The notes: generated by a model not told the origin, from the sequence alone. A stretch of 64,000 nucleotides of DNA from Stereum hirsutum FP-91666 SS1 (GCF_000264905.1 NW_006763144.1:1471111-1535110); one strand, 5' to 3'; shown: positions 1 to 11,680, counted from the stretch's first letter. Numbers and translations are program-made.

Positions 1-1249
1 TTATCCTTCGCATTCTCGTCGACATACTGGGGAGCCAGGACGCCGGAATCTTTACGGGTAGAGAAGGAAGAGGACGGAGTGAGGTAGATCGTCAACAGAC
101 AGGACAACAGGGCAAGCAATAACTGTAAACCCCGATGATGATGACAAGGTTAACAGACATATTTTTATTGCGATGTAGATGATCACGTACAGCAAAGAAG
201 CCGTAGGCAAAGTATTCGATGACCGTTTCGGATGTCTCTGAAGCATCGTTCCTGCTCAAGACCTGTGCCCATGTCCTCCAGGCACCGCATGCCTCTTCAG
301 CCGTACTGGTCATCGTGACGAACACAGAGTTAGACGATCTCAACACCAGATCATCATCAGGTGCGGAAAAGGGGCAGCAGAAGCGCTTTGCCCTGTACCA
401 ACCGGAAGCACAATATCCTTCCTTGATGTCAAAGAGCCATTGTTCGCCGCGCACGATGAGAAAGGCGACGAGGGCAGTTAGGAAGCCGACCATTGTCACC
501 AAGAACCACCCCGCAAGGCGATCGGCCAAGTTGCGCACACGTCCTCGAACGGATTTCCTCCGACGCAGGCGATAGAGGCGAGCACGGTCCTAGCACGCAT
601 CAGACAGGGTTAAGTAGCGGAACAAACGAAATGTAGATTCACCTTGATAGCATCATGGAGCCAGTCGATAGAAGAGAAGGAGGAATACCTGAATGGGCCA
701 TTAGTAAAACAAGGTTGGACAGGTTGAATGGAAATAAAGCAATCACCAGACGCGGATTCCATTCGCTTTGGCGACTATTTCGGGTGCTGCAAGGTCGTCG
801 TCGGTGGTCTTGCGCCCGGGAGGGGCATCGTAAGCTGAAATTGGACGCTGTGCGTTGATGCGAAAGGAGTGACGGTCGAAGGGGGTGGGAGGATTGGAGA
901 TGGAGAGACGGGTGGGGAGGGCAAGCTTTGGGAGAGGGGGATGGCCGTGACGGGCGCGGAAGCTTAAAGAAGGTTTAGACTGTGTACGGGACTGACCGCC
1001 TGTGGGTAGGGCGCCATAGGAAGAATGATGTGCTCTCAGTGAAGGTCGTTCGTGGCCTGTTGTGATTAGAGGTGTGTGTTCCGAGTCTATAGCAGACTCG
1101 ACGCCGCCTGGAGGGTCGGGCTGCTGGAGGTTCTGAGCAGATCCGATTCTAAGGAGCCGTGTGCGACGCCAATCAAGAGTGCTAGGGCCGCTGAGGGGAC
1201 CAGACGGTTCCTCGCTGGCAGACGCGGTGTTGAGCGAACGTCGGGACAT
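1..1249 (-). CDS. CLC-type voltage-gated chloride channel/antiporter, N-terminal part (runs off the window)
   Basis: Fungal CLC family (Gef1/ClC-3-like), an integral membrane Cl-/H+ transporter of Golgi, endosomal or vacuolar membranes. The start is ATG at 1249. A polar N-terminal tail of about 165 residues is followed by a short exon encoding YSSFSSIDWLHDAIK, then the exon with RNLADRLAGWFLVTMVGFLT and the first hydrophobic helix. This leads into the conserved luminal segment ending LFDIKEGYCASGWY, typical of this family. A further intron near 130-190 leads to a second hydrophobic stretch (LLLALLSCLLTIYLT) and then SFSTRKDSGVLAPQYV, where the window ends. Only about the first third of a CLC protein is present, so the selectivity-filter motifs and the CBS domains are not visible. 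Truncation is by the window edge, not by mutation. Three introns are inferred from frame changes with GT-AG borders. The assignment rests on recognised family sequence; the exact paralogue is uncertain. Confidence 0.85.
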
Positions 1250-1542
1250 GGTTGTCGCACTTCAGGACGACGATTGTGTCCGCTGCGTATGATACTGCCG
1301 TTTCCCCAGATCATTCTCATTTGAGCCAACTCGGATTCGGACTACCGAAGACACCCTAACCCGATCTTAGGGCTCGGATTCATGAAATGAACGACAATTA
1401 CAGCACAACAAACGACACAACCATCGATCTCTGTGACCATGAGCTATTACACTAGAAACACAATTGAAAAGACTAGCATTGCACGACTACAGAGTAGACG
1501 CACGGCTGATATGTGTGCAAACTGGCCTCCCTCCGATCAGCC

Positions 1543-2052
1543 TCAAAAGTCCGACACTCGCCCCTTGAAGCTCCAGTCGCCCCCTTCCTCTGTCCATCGT
1601 CTGACTGGCTCCCTCTTGGGTCCACCCCTCTCACCGGTCTTTGGATTGATTTCGCCCTCGAACTCGGGTTCGAGGGGCTTGCGTGCGTCTGGATGTAACA
1701 AATCTTCTTCCGCTATTGATGGTGCAGAGGTTGGGAGGGATGATGGGTGGCTGAGAGGAGCCTGTGCTCGTCGAACGAGCTCCTCAAACTCTCGCTGGTC
1801 GGCGGCCGGGAGAGGAGGAGGTGATGGACGCGGTCGTTCGAAGGGCGCGCGTGAGGACATAGTGCGCAGAGGCTGTTGCAGTCGCGACTGCACGGCTGGC
1901 GTAGAGGACGAAGCTTGAAGACGGATGGATAGGCGAGCGCGGATGAGAGCAGAGGAGAGGTACATGTTGGAGTGAGCGCGACGTCGAGGGCGGTGATGAG
2001 GGCGGGGGGTGGCGGACGTCGGCGTCGACGAGGACAAAGAGGGATCAGTCAT
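1543..2052 (-). CDS. SDH8: Succinate dehydrogenase assembly factor 4 (DUF1674)
   Basis: Mitochondrial matrix chaperone that binds flavinylated Sdh1 (SDHA) and helps it join Sdh2 during complex II assembly. The C-terminus carries the family signature in order: EFEGEINPKTGE, GGPKREPVRRW, then GDWSFKGRVSDF directly before the stop. The open frame begins at ATG 2052. A second in-frame ATG at 1965 starts MYLSSALIRARLSIRLQASS, which is basic, hydroxylated and free of acidic residues. That is what a mitochondrial presequence should look like, so 1965 is the more likely functional start. The middle is proline-rich and not conserved. No intron is needed. The gene is divergent from the Zn2Cys6 regulator at 2219 over about 166 bases and lies upstream of the CLC gene on the same strand. 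Family identity is strong; start choice is an inference. Confidence 0.9.
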   Translation of the reverse strand: MTDPSLSSSTPTSATPRPHHRPRRRAHSNMYLSSALIRARLSIRLQASSSTPAVQSRLQQPLRTMSSRAPFERPRPSPPPLPAADQREFEELVRRAQAPLSHPSSLPTSAPSIAEEDLLHPDARKPLEPEFEGEINPKTGERGGPKREPVRRWTEEGGDWSFKGRVSDF

Positions 2053-2218
2053 TAATTAGATCATGCTCACGAATGACGCTGAGCCCGGGAGAACGGTGCG
2101 TCGATCGTGGTCGAGTTAAGACGCTCGCACTCATACTTATAGCGGCGTCCAAGCCAAACCAATCGTCTTCCACCCATCTTTCGTCTCTCTTGGCCCGTCC
2201 TAAACGACGTCGACACAC

Positions 2219-5200
2219 ATGCGCTCCCTCGTTCACAGGGCCTCTACATCTTCGCTCCCAACTGCTCAGCCCGATCGCTTAGCTTCTAACAAAAAGCGCA
2301 ATGTCGAGCGCGCCTGCGATGCCTGTCGCAGACGGAAGACCCGTTGTGACGGACCAAAGATGCCAGACAACATCTGCTCGAACTGTATACAAAACAGTCG
2401 ATCATGCGTATACCTGTCTGTCTCGCCTTTTTCTGTACCTCCGCCGTCTCCTGCTCATCCTGGCGCTTTTTAGCGAGGCTTCCAAGCCCAGAGGACCCCC
2501 TAAAGCGTAAGCTGCTGCGTACTCTCTCTCTCAGAACGACATGTTTTGCGCCACTACCCACTAATACTGCGCCTGGTTAGTTATGTTATCAGCATGGAGG
2601 ACAGAATGGAAAAACTAGATGCACTTCTCAAACGAGTATGCCGATTTCGTCTCTCCCCAGCTGACATATGGCGCATTACACCCTCCCCTTCCGAAATTCG
2701 AAATGGGAGGCATCTAACGATTCACTTATGTCTATACTATAGCTACGCCCAGAAGTAGACTTCTCTGACGAGTTAGGCCCACCCTTCATTCGCGACTCTT
2801 GGAAGAATGACGACCCGGACTCGGCCCCACCCCCACCTCGTCTTCCGGACAGGAGATTAGCTTCAAGTCTCGCTCCCCCAATACCTTATTCCTCCTTTCC
2901 CGCATTCAACACTATGTCTAGACTCCGCAAGACTCGTTCTGCTGCTGCCATCAACAACGTCTCTCAAGACGTAGATTTCGATTCAGACCCCTCCGAGGAC
3001 TATGCATCCTCAGACTCGGAAGATGACCCCTTATCCCTTAAGACTGACTTCACCACTGTTGCGAAACGGTTAACATTGCACGGGCTCGACTCGATCACCA
3101 AGGGCGACCACTCTCTTGAAACACAGACACGCTATTACGGCAGGAGTTCCTCATATCACCTCGTCTCCACGACCAGAGAGCTCAGGAAGATGCACATAAA
3201 CGATATGATCGGTGACAATGAAGATAAACTCGACGCAGAAACCGCTCGAAGGCGTATAATTGAACGCGGCTCGCTCAGACGGGAAGAGTTTTGGAAGGCA
3301 CCACCCGTAAGTTCGTTGTACTACATTCATACATTCAGTCTGCCAATCACAGAACATCCCGCTGACCGCTCACTTCTCGATGTCGTTGCTCCGTTCGCAA
3401 TCTTCTTGCTCCACTTCATGATGCTGATGCTGATGTCGCCCGGATTGATGTCCATCACGCTCATACTCTCCTGACCTTGCGCAGTGGGAGCTTGCTTGGG
3501 AGCGTGTCCACATTACGTCCCCAAAGTCCTTCCCAAACCTACTCAATCAATTCCCAGAACCTGACCTCGCACAAGATCTCATCAATCTCTTCTTTCGGCA
3601 TGTGAACTGCACGTTTCCGTTACTGCATCGACCCACATACGAACGACAATTCGCAGACAAGATGCACGACACTGATATTTGGTTTGCCTGCCTGTCGATG
3701 GCAATGTTCGCTATCGCAAGTCGGTATTCGAAGGATGAGCGCGTGCTCATGGATGTGCTGCCAGACGAAGAACCAGACGAACATAGGTGGCAGAAGGCGG
3801 GCTGTCGGTTCTTTTTTGCGTGCATGGGTGCGTAATTTCCATTCCGTAATGTGTACAACTTTCACTGCGTGATCCTTGATTATCGGTGTTTCTGACTTTG
3901 CCCGCTCACCCAAAGATGTCGTTCTCATCAAGCGATCATGGCTTACGCCAGCCTGCCTGAACGAAGTCCAGACACTATGTGTACGCCTCTCAATTGAGAT
4001 TTGATTACATTTCAGTTAACATTCGTCAAACTACTCAGTTGATAACTACTTTCATGCGAGAGACTCCATGGCATCCTTCTGCTTGGATCGCTATCGGGAC
4101 CGGGATTCGCAAGGTCCAAGATGTAGGCGCCCACCGACGTAGAGTCTACGGCTCGAAACCGAGTGTCGAAGAAGAGCTCTGGAAGCGCGTATTTTGGTAT
4201 CTTATTGGTCAGGACCGGATAGGCAGCGTAATGCTTGGGCGGCCCTGCATGACGCATCAAGAGGAGCAAGTTCATTCTATTTTCCTTGCCTTAATACCGT
4301 GGCCTTGTATTGATATGACCACTATGATGCAAGCTTCGACGCAGAACTTCCGCTGGAAGTGGATGATGAGTATTGGGAGAATGACGACCCCGAACTCGCG
4401 TTTCAACAGCCTGAGGGAAACCCGTCCAGGGTCACGGCGTACAACCTGTGGTTGCGGTTGACCGATATCATAGACTTCGTTCTACGGACCTTTGTTAGTC
4501 TGTCGATCCGTTTTCGTTTTCCGTATGCTTCTCGCTAACCATATTCGCGTGCAGTACGCCATCCACAAGCCAAAAGGCCTACCGGGCTTCGCGGACCAGC
4601 AAAAACCGGAGGATATCCTCAAAGAGATGAACGACGCTCTTTCCAAGTGGACCAGCTTGGTTCCTGATCATCGTATGTGACCAACGATTTTGACTTTTCC
4701 AAATCACATGTAATTATTGACGTATCTACCTCTCAGTGAAATGGTCTCCAAACATGGCAGATCCCGTCTTCGCCGATCAGTCAATGACGCTCTACATCAC
4801 ATACAACCTTGTCCAGATCACTATCCACAGAACCTTCCTCCCGCCCACCCTTGGCCGTCTCCGCCTCCTCGGCGTCAACGACGTTCAACTGCCCGGGACC
4901 GCCCCCTCCCAGGCCATGACCTCTCTCGCTATAGCCGTCAACGCAGCGAAATCGATCACCCGTTTTCTGGAGGCCTTGCGTCGGCGGGGCATGTTCAACG
5001 AGTCAATACTGCTGCCGGCGACAGAGCTTTGTGTCGCTATCCTGTGTCTGAATGTGTGGGTCCTCAAGGCGAGGCAAAAAGCGAGAAAGCTGAAGGGCCT
5101 TGATCCGAGTCTGGTGGAGACCACCAAGATCGAGGCGCTCCTTGAGGATGTGCAGTCGCTGATGGAGGGACTGGATTGGGCCGTGCCGAAATGGGCGCAG

Positions 5201-6315
5201 GCAAGCGAGATTGCGTATGTTTCTCTTCGGGCGCATGGTTCGAGTTTTGCTGATTTCGTTTGTTTGCTTGTTTAGACATTATCTTCAGACTGCGATTCCT
5301 CAGGCTACGGACGAACCAGAGGGCATAGACGATATTCCACTCGAAATCATGCCCCCCGTCGATGCCGACTTTTCTGTGGACGTATCGTCGGACTCGGATC
5401 CTTATTACCAGCAAGCGATGGAACACTCTTGGTACCAAATTCCCGCTTATACTCATCAGCTGCCCTCGATACAGGAGTCTCAACATCCGGTACAACCATC
5501 TGAATATCAGGCGCACATCCCCCACACATCCTGGGACCTGTCTATTGGACAGGGACACCAACGTGACGCGCTAACGAATCCGTATATCTCACAAGCCGCT
5601 TCGTCGTCGTCGTCGTATGTTCCAGATCAGGGCCATCCTCACTCGCTTCCATTTGACCATACAACTCAATGGACCACGACAGCTTACCCTAGACAAGACC
5701 TCCCTCCCATCGTACCCCCTCTCCCTGCAACACATAAATCAGCAGCACAATCCTCCATCAGGCAACCATCACTCACGGCGCCTCTATCACAAGCGACCCA
5801 TCCTCTACAATTCGCGAGCGTCCCGATCCGAAGGAAATCGATGTATGTAAGCGAGAGGGGACAATATAATCCACAGGAATTGAGCGTGAAGGAAGATGTG
5901 TATCCGCATCCGAGTGATGTGCCGGTGAATGGGGCAGGTTTGGATAGGGATTATGGGACTTTTGGGCCTGTGTATGCCCATGGGCAAGGGCAAGTGGGCA
6001 GTATGGGTGGAAGAGTAGGAAATGAGGCGGTTATGGGTGGCGGGTATAACGGTGGCGGTGGCAGCGGTGGTGGTGGTGGACACGCAGGTGGAAGTGGGAT
6101 GGGCTGGTATGATGCAGACCAAGGTCATCATAGTAGGCATGGGCATGAAAGCACGAAAGTATATGAGTACGTCCCAGCTCTTTTGAGATTCGTATCTGCG
6201 CTGACGATCTTGCGGTAATAGTTGGGATGATGTCGAGGCCTATATGAAGTACGGGAGTGTGGCAGAGGGGAAGCGGCTCGCGGAAGCACAAGCTCAGGCC
6301 GGTAATCGTCGATGA
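2219..6315 (+). CDS. Zn2Cys6 transcription factor with fungal-specific transcription factor domain
   Basis: Nuclear DNA-binding regulator of about 1,100 residues. The binuclear zinc cluster reads CDACRRRKTRC then CSNC and a final Cys (C-x2-C-x6-C-x9-C-x2-C-x6-C), near residues 32-63. It is followed by the linker EASKPRGPPKA and the coiled-coil MEDRMEKLDALLKR, joined across introns at about 2416-2475 and 2508-2580. The middle homology region (Fungal_trans) shows NLFFRHVNCTFPLLHRPTY at about 3585-3645 and VQDVGAHRR at about 4110. The tail is Gln/Ser/Pro-rich with a Gly-rich run near 6040-6090, ending KRLAEAQAQAGNRR then TGA. About nine introns of 45-70 nt are needed; the exon joins near 3980-4040 and 4265-4330 are the least certain. 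The start ATG is the first in frame before the cluster. The target genes cannot be read from sequence; the architecture resembles XlnR-type regulators but I do not assign one. Confidence 0.88.
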
Positions 6316-6563
6316 CCAGTGTTCGCTAACTCATTTTGCTCGAGGTTTCGTATTGGCGTCACTCTCTTTTTGGGTTCTGTCAAGGTTCTGTAAATTACTT
6401 ATTGTCGCAACTCTAATTGTTTTGGTCGTTATTGCTGTGTACTCATCTATAGTGTTATCATTATTGCTTTTGCTCAAGGGTTTGAACGTTCCTATAAGTA
6501 CTAGGCGAGTCTTGGACGTATCAGGGCAGCCGATGCATATGGCTCTAGCAAGGCACGCCTCTC
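6316..6563. other. Intergenic, probable 3' untranslated region of the Zn2Cys6 gene
   Basis: T-rich sequence after the regulator's stop codon. I see no supportable coding sequence on either strand before the coding-like exon that begins at 6564 on the minus strand. Confidence 0.5.
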
Positions 6564-6910
6564 CTAATTACAGCTCTTAAACGCTAAAAACCGAGACAAA
6601 GGAAGGAACTCTCGCAGAGGCCCTCTCATTGGAGGATAATCTTCAACTTCGAAATATTCACCCGGTGACCAAAGACCCTTGCGAACATGCAAGAGCATGA
6701 GAAGAGGCATCTCGAAGTATGGAACACTGGGAAATAAATTGCCAAAGGGATCGATCGCTCCAACTTCCCAAAGCAGAGTATCCTCCTAATATGTTATAGT
6801 AAAAGCTGAAATAGGGCGAGTACATACGTGCAGTTACACATGTTCATGCAGAACTAGGGTGAAGGGATAGCGACGCCTGTGATCTCCGCTTGGCAACCTG
6901 CACTTCGGCA
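6564..6910 (-). pseudogene. Coding-like relic overlapping the 3' end of the F-box gene
   Basis: Minus-strand sequence 6785-6564 is an open exon of about 70 codons that looks like real protein (EDTLLWEVGAIDPFGN ... GEYFEVEDYPPMRGP ... FLPLSRFLAF, then TAG). It is preceded by a good intron (GTATGT donor near 6828, ATTAG acceptor ending at 6786). The exon before it, read in the matching phase, gives GDHRRRYPFTLVLHEHV followed by an in-frame TAA just before the donor. That reading overlaps the last codons of the F-box gene in another frame. So either a short gene has lost one codon, or this is the old C-terminal end of the F-box gene disconnected by a frameshift. I do not recognise the family. 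The coding character is seen directly; the pseudogene status is inferred. Confidence 0.35.
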
Positions 6911-7686
6911 TCAGCCCATATACCTCCCGTTCCTCTCGATGCATCCTCCCACTGCCGCACGACGCTAAACGGGGCAGTCTCAGCGACGAGCCGCGGCTCT
7001 TTGTTGGACGCCAAGGTATTCAATTCTTCCACTAGGCTCTTGGTGCCGCGCTTTGGACGACCCGTGACCTGAACGAGGAGAATGTCGAGGGATGGAATGT
7101 GTTCCAGGATGTCTTGAAGAATGGGAAGAACGTCGTCGAGAGCGTTGGGGGACTGTCGACAGATGACGGCCATGTGTGTGAGGGAGGACAAACAACGAAG
7201 CTGGGCGAGGCGTTCTGGAGTCCAGTCAGACCTGGTCAAATGAACGCGCAGGTGGGTGACAGAAGGGTCGAGGGCAGACGCGTCCCAGTCCTGTCTACAG
7301 GACAGACCGAGGAGATGTTGTTCACGAGACACAAGAGCGTTCGCGGGTAGCTGGATGTTGGGTGGAAGAGGGACGCCACAGGCGAGGCTGGTGACGCCCG
7401 CACATAATTGGAGCACCCGGGCTATCGCTTTGCTCGGGCCAGGGGTGAAGATGCCGAGGTGTTTGACGCGTGTAGAAACGAAGCCTGCTGGTTTGTTAGA
7501 GATGGCGTTCAGGAACGCTTTGAGTGCTCGGGGGGTCTCAAGGATGACAGTGTGGAAGAGCAGTGGCTCAGTCCATCTGTGAGAAGTGCGGCAGACGGTG
7601 GATAGACGAGAGGCGGCAGAGACGTCTGAGCATGCTGCGAGCTCGAAGATGTCCTGGAGAAGTTCGAGGGGGAGTGGGGTGGTCAT
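6844..7686 (-). CDS. F-box-like protein
   Basis: Single-exon 280-residue protein. It starts MTTPLPLELLQDIFELAACSD, matching the F-box opening (LPxELLxxIF). The rest of the motif follows to about residue 45 (SRLSTVCRTSHRWTEPLLFHTV), as in the very large F-box families of Agaricomycetes. These proteins usually bind Skp1 and present substrates to SCF ubiquitin ligases; substrates vary and cannot be read here. The remainder is leucine-rich (GVTSLACGV, SLTHMAVI, IPSLDILLVQV) with spacing suggestive of degenerate leucine-rich repeats. It is shorter than the usual 350-550 residues of this group, and there is coding-like sequence just beyond its stop in a shifted frame (6564-6910), so the C-terminus may be truncated. 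It is divergent from the pseudouridine synthase gene at 8042. Confidence 0.72.
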   Translation of the reverse strand: MTTPLPLELLQDIFELAACSDVSAASRLSTVCRTSHRWTEPLLFHTVILETPRALKAFLNAISNKPAGFVSTRVKHLGIFTPGPSKAIARVLQLCAGVTSLACGVPLPPNIQLPANALVSREQHLLGLSCRQDWDASALDPSVTHLRVHLTRSDWTPERLAQLRCLSSLTHMAVICRQSPNALDDVLPILQDILEHIPSLDILLVQVTGRPKRGTKSLVEELNTLASNKEPRLVAETAPFSVVRQWEDASRGTGGIWADAEVQVAKRRSQASLSLHPSSA

Positions 7687-8041
7687 CGCGTCCTACGGCA
7701 AAGTATGTGGTGTGCTAGAGAGGTATGTCTGTCAGGGTCAGGAAAGAGGAAGTGAGTTGAATGAAGTCGTACGGAGAGTTTGGGTGTAATTGCTTGTGAC
7801 GTGGGGAGGACACGAGAGAGTATATATATATATGTCTTCATCTTGGGCGCTTCGCGTTGCGCGAAGTTGAGTGACGTTGTGGAGCAAGATCACTCAAAGA
7901 TTTGAAGCACAAATCCAAATTAGGTCTCCGTACGCCTCGGCACGTCATCGACGGAGATAGCCCGGCTCGCCACTCGCTCGGCCCAGTAGTTCAACCTTCC
8001 TTCCTCCGACCAACCTCCGACCACGCCCTCCCTTTCTCTCC
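7687..8041. promoter_or_regulatory. Divergent promoter region with TATA-like run
   Basis: This 355-bp gap separates the F-box gene (minus) from the pseudouridine synthase gene (plus). A run of alternating TA at 7821-7833 lies about 135 bases from the F-box start and about 208 bases from the synthase start, so it could act as a core promoter element. A small inverted repeat around CGCTTCGCG/CGCGAAG follows at about 7848-7866. No gene is seen here. The promoter role is inferred from position. Confidence 0.4.
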
Positions 8042-9274
8042 ATGCAATGGAATGCCACCACACTCGCAAGGTCCATTCTGTACCACGACCGTGCGTTGAT
8101 AGTGGTCAATAAACCACACAGTCTAGTGGCGCAGGCAACATCGAGAGCGGTATGATCGTCTTACCTGGCATTCTGTCCATTCACGGCGGATTCTTCTCGT
8201 GACTCACGCGCAGCGATAGAATCACAAGAATGTAGTCGACTTCGATAAAATGTTGACAGGTACATCTTCCGTTGCTTCCAGTTTACCGTAACTCCACCTT
8301 GAACTCCAGCCGTCGCGTCGTCATGTCATAGCGATCAAAAAGCATCTTGGTCTCGATGAGCTACCGTACCCTCTGCATCGACTTGATAAGGTAGGCCAAC
8401 TCTTACTCCTATTCTTTCGCTCCCTGCTAAAACCCGTCCAGCCGACAACCGGGGTGTTGGTCTTGGCCAAACACAAGAAGGCCGCGCAACAACTTTCCCA
8501 GCAATTCCAGTCTCGGGAGGTCCAAAAGTCTTACCTCGCTCTCGTCCGTGCAGGAAAGAAAACGTTTCAAACCAACACAGGAATCATTTCTGCTCCCCTC
8601 GTGATTGAGGATGGACACGTAGCGCTTAGTACAGGTACAGCCCAAGTGGAAAAATCCGCCATCACTTCCTGGGAGCTGTTGGCGTCTTCGGTATGCAGGC
8701 CTCAAACAGGTGATGGGCAAAACTAAAGCATTCGATTATTAGCAAAAGGCACCTCTATCTCTGGTCCGCTTGCAGCTTCACACAGGACTAAAGCATCAAC
8801 TCCGTGTTCACCTTTCCCGTGTTCTCGGAGGTATGTTCGCCACACAGGACATCACCATTTGACAGGCTGCTGATCTGCATTCCCTCTCCCGTAGCACCAA
8901 TTCTGGGTGATGCATTATATACCAGAACACCTCCGGCTGACGAGATCACATCCCTCCCGACATACGTCAAAGAACGACTATATCTGCACGCTCACAGTAT
9001 CTCGCTCCACGTTCGTGACCTTCTAGCTCTGCAGTCTTCGCTGGCTCCTCACTAATGCGAATGACTTCCGTAGCGATATCGACGCGAAGGCCCCAATAAG
9101 CGCTATCAGCTTACAGTCGCTGCACCACCTCCGCTGGACTTCCTGAAACTCTGCAAAGAAGCGGGGTTGACTGAAGAGCTGGACGAAGACACGATTCGAG
9201 GTGGAGTCTTCGTGGACGGTATCCAAGAGGTGTGCGGAATTGGAATCGGGCACACAGCTCGGACATTCGGCTAG
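8042..9274 (+). CDS. RluA-family RNA pseudouridine synthase
   Basis: Converts uridine to pseudouridine in RNA. The short, streamlined form suggests an organellar or rRNA/tRNA enzyme. ATG 8042 opens MQWNATTLARSILYHDRALI then VVNKPHSLVAQ, the conserved RluA start. Splicing 8149/8220, 8259/8332 and 8390/8442 keeps one frame and yields HRLDKPTTGVLVLAK, with the catalytic aspartate at about residue 68. Next come SYLALVRAG, the LQLHTGLKHQLRVHLS block (family RxHQLR motif with K-HQLR here) and GDALYTR. The last exon (from about 9074) reads RYRREGPNKRYQLTVAAPPP and ends GHTARTFG at TAG 9272-9274. At least six introns are present. There is no S4 domain. It is tail-to-tail with the GLTSCR1 gene. The family is clear; the RNA target is unknown. 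Confidence 0.85.
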
Positions 9275-9876
9275 CTCTCGGCAGCTCTCGGCTAAGGGGG
9301 TGGGGGTGATAGCCGAGCAAGAATTGCCTTTCTGGACTCCCCCACCCGTGCCGAGGAGGTTTGTGGCACATCAGCGAAAGTCGCCAACCACCATCAATAT
9401 TGACCGCCAAAAATTATGGACAAACTTAAATATTGTTCAAGAGTGATATAGTCAGCTGAAATCATTTTTATGAGCGGGGCTCCCCTTGTTTCGTCGAAAG
9501 AGCACACCCCGCCACACAGATCCCGAAGTCCGATCGACTTCCCGAAATGGAGCATAACGTTATAGGGGGGTCGACCCCCCCCCTCCTAGCCGAGGACCTT
9601 CCAATGTGCGCGATTGCAATTCCGCACGCCTCTTGACGGTATCACAGCCGACGACGCACTCTTTCGCAACGTCTGAGCCTGTAGACGAATTCTGCTAAGT
9701 GTACATAGTAATCTCACAGTCGCTCAAAAAAGTATGGAAGAAGCTTTTGTCAGCATAATGAAATATAACGATTCTCTAACAATAACATGACTACCCGACG
9801 CCCATTAGCCATTAGTCCATACACTACAGCGTACACGATAAAAATATCTTCTGCTTCTGCCCTCCTCGCTCCTGAC
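9275..9876. other. Intergenic region between convergent genes
   Basis: About 600 bases between two convergent stop codons. It holds a short tandem AGCTCTCGGC at about 9270-9295, C-rich and G-rich runs near 9560-9590, and otherwise presumed 3' untranslated sequence. No coding sequence is supportable. Confidence 0.5.
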
Positions 9877-11514
9877 TCAACTCCCTGACGCACTACCTCC
9901 AGAAGCAGGAGGCGAACTCTGATTAACGTGAAACGTAGAATATCCCGATGTCGGCTGCGTTTGCGGAACTGTGTATTGCGGTGAATAGTGATACACGGGG
10001 TAGGATGTCGGAGGGGCAGTGCTGGTCGGCGTGGTCCCAGATGCGGCGGTAGCTGCTCCATTCGTGCCGCGGGCTAGCGAGTTCAGAACGACGGCGAGAC
10101 CACTCATTTGATTGGGTTGGAGGGAGGGGACGTTGATCTCGAGGGTGAGGAAACGACCATCGGGAGAGGCTTCTCGTAGGACGGCTGCTGGCGGTAGTTG
10201 TCCCGTCGAAAGAGTAGGGACCGAAGCGGCCGGAACAGGCATGATCCCCAATGCGTGCAACGCTGGAAGCGAGGCAATCGGTAGTTGGACAGGAATCGAC
10301 GTTTTGGTCGGAGTGGCTGGCGCGGCTTGAGTAGCGGAGGAAGCTGGCACGGGTGCTTGAGTCGTGACAGATGCGGCGGTGTTGTATGATGTAGGGGTGG
10401 TATAGGATGCAGGGGTGTAGGCCGGGGTAGTGGATGTATTTGAACTCGGAGAATTTAGTCGAGATTGGTTATAAGCTGCCATGGCTGCATCTGATGATAT
10501 CGGCGTCTGAGTGAGGCCGCCCGATTGTTGTGCATAAGGATAGTGATAACGATAATGGTGCGAGTAGGCGGGAGTTGACGACATTGCGGACGCATAGTAC
10601 GGGGCTCGAGGAGGCATGGCTGCTTGTCGTTTGTCGCGCTCAATTTTATCCAGTTCGGCTCGCGCATTGCGGAGTTCAGCGGTCAGAGCGGTCGTCTCCG
10701 CACGGTCGCCTTCTAGAACTGCTTGAGCGAGAAAGTACGCTTGATCGTCAGGAGCGGTGCGCTATGAAACAGGCACGTGAGAAATGCGAGAAGAAAAATG
10801 GTGGACAGTGAACGAACTTTTCCCGACTTTATGCGTGCGCGCCTGAATCTATTTTCCAATGCTTGCCGGCGTTTGTGGAATTGCAGTGCTTGACGAGTGT
10901 CTATAGCAGAAGGGGACTTTTCAGATATCAAGTGAAGCTGTCGTCGAAGATGCTCGCACCTTTGATCTCTTCCTTCAGGAGGTCCGCTTCGGTGGCCTTC
11001 CTCTTGCCTTTGCCCGTGTCCTCTTTCGGATGTTGAAATATGTGATAGGGAAGGAGTCGATTCACAGCATCCTCAGCACTCTCAAATGGAGAGTCTATGT
11101 CTGGCAACAAAGTTGACATATGGTGTGACAAGAGGCATTGGGACACCCTGGGTGATTTTTGGCCAGGAAGGGCGAGGGAATCAATGGACTGCGAATGGCC
11201 ATAAGTGACTGCATGACGCACCTTGAAGACACTTCAGAAGCATGTCTCTCCTCTTCTGCAGTGAATCTTACACTGAAAGACTTTTTCGGCTGTGATTGCG
11301 AGCCATTGACAGAGGTAAACGGAGGTTGCGAACTGGCATCAGCAGGGAAGGTGTCAGGAGGAGCGACGGCAGACGATGTCGCTGAAGGCACGCTCGGAGC
11401 AACTGTAGATCGAGGCCAAGGGGCAGATACTGGTAATGGGGTGCCCTTTGAGGCAAAAACAGGCTGACTGGGGTAGTGTTGTTGAGAGAACGACGGTCCT
11501 GGAGCGTTCGACAT
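9877..11514 (-). CDS. GLTSCR1/BICRA-like domain protein
   Basis: Contains the GLTSCR1 conserved region, known from animal BICRA/BICRAL subunits of the non-canonical BAF (SWI/SNF) remodeller. ATG 11514 begins MSNAPGPSFSQQ and a Ser/Pro-rich head. The intron runs from the donor after SEVSSR to an acceptor inside CCCAG. It yields VSQCLLSHHMSTLLPDIDSP then FESAEDAVNRLLPYHIFQHP, the diagnostic core. Further exons give the basic segment QALQFHKRRQALENRFRRAR and the helix ALTAELRNARAELDKIERDK. The long tail is Ala/Thr/Ser/Pro-rich with YHYSPQYTVPQTQP and ends GGSASGS before the stop at 9877. This layout (domain, helical bundle, disordered tail) fits a chromatin-complex accessory subunit. The domain call is from memory of the family; membership of a remodelling complex is inference. 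It lies upstream of nothing on its strand until APC8, 166 bases away. Confidence 0.7.
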
Positions 11515-11680
11515 CTTACGCCCTTTGCTGTATCTTCATGAATTGGCTCGTGACCGCGTGAGAATTATCGCTCGCGCAAAAGCGCTTTAGGGTAGGCTCC
11601 ACTTCACTTGTTGGCTGAGCACACACAAGTACGCATGACAAGTATGTATCATACATCTACTTCAAGACTACAAGGCTTCG

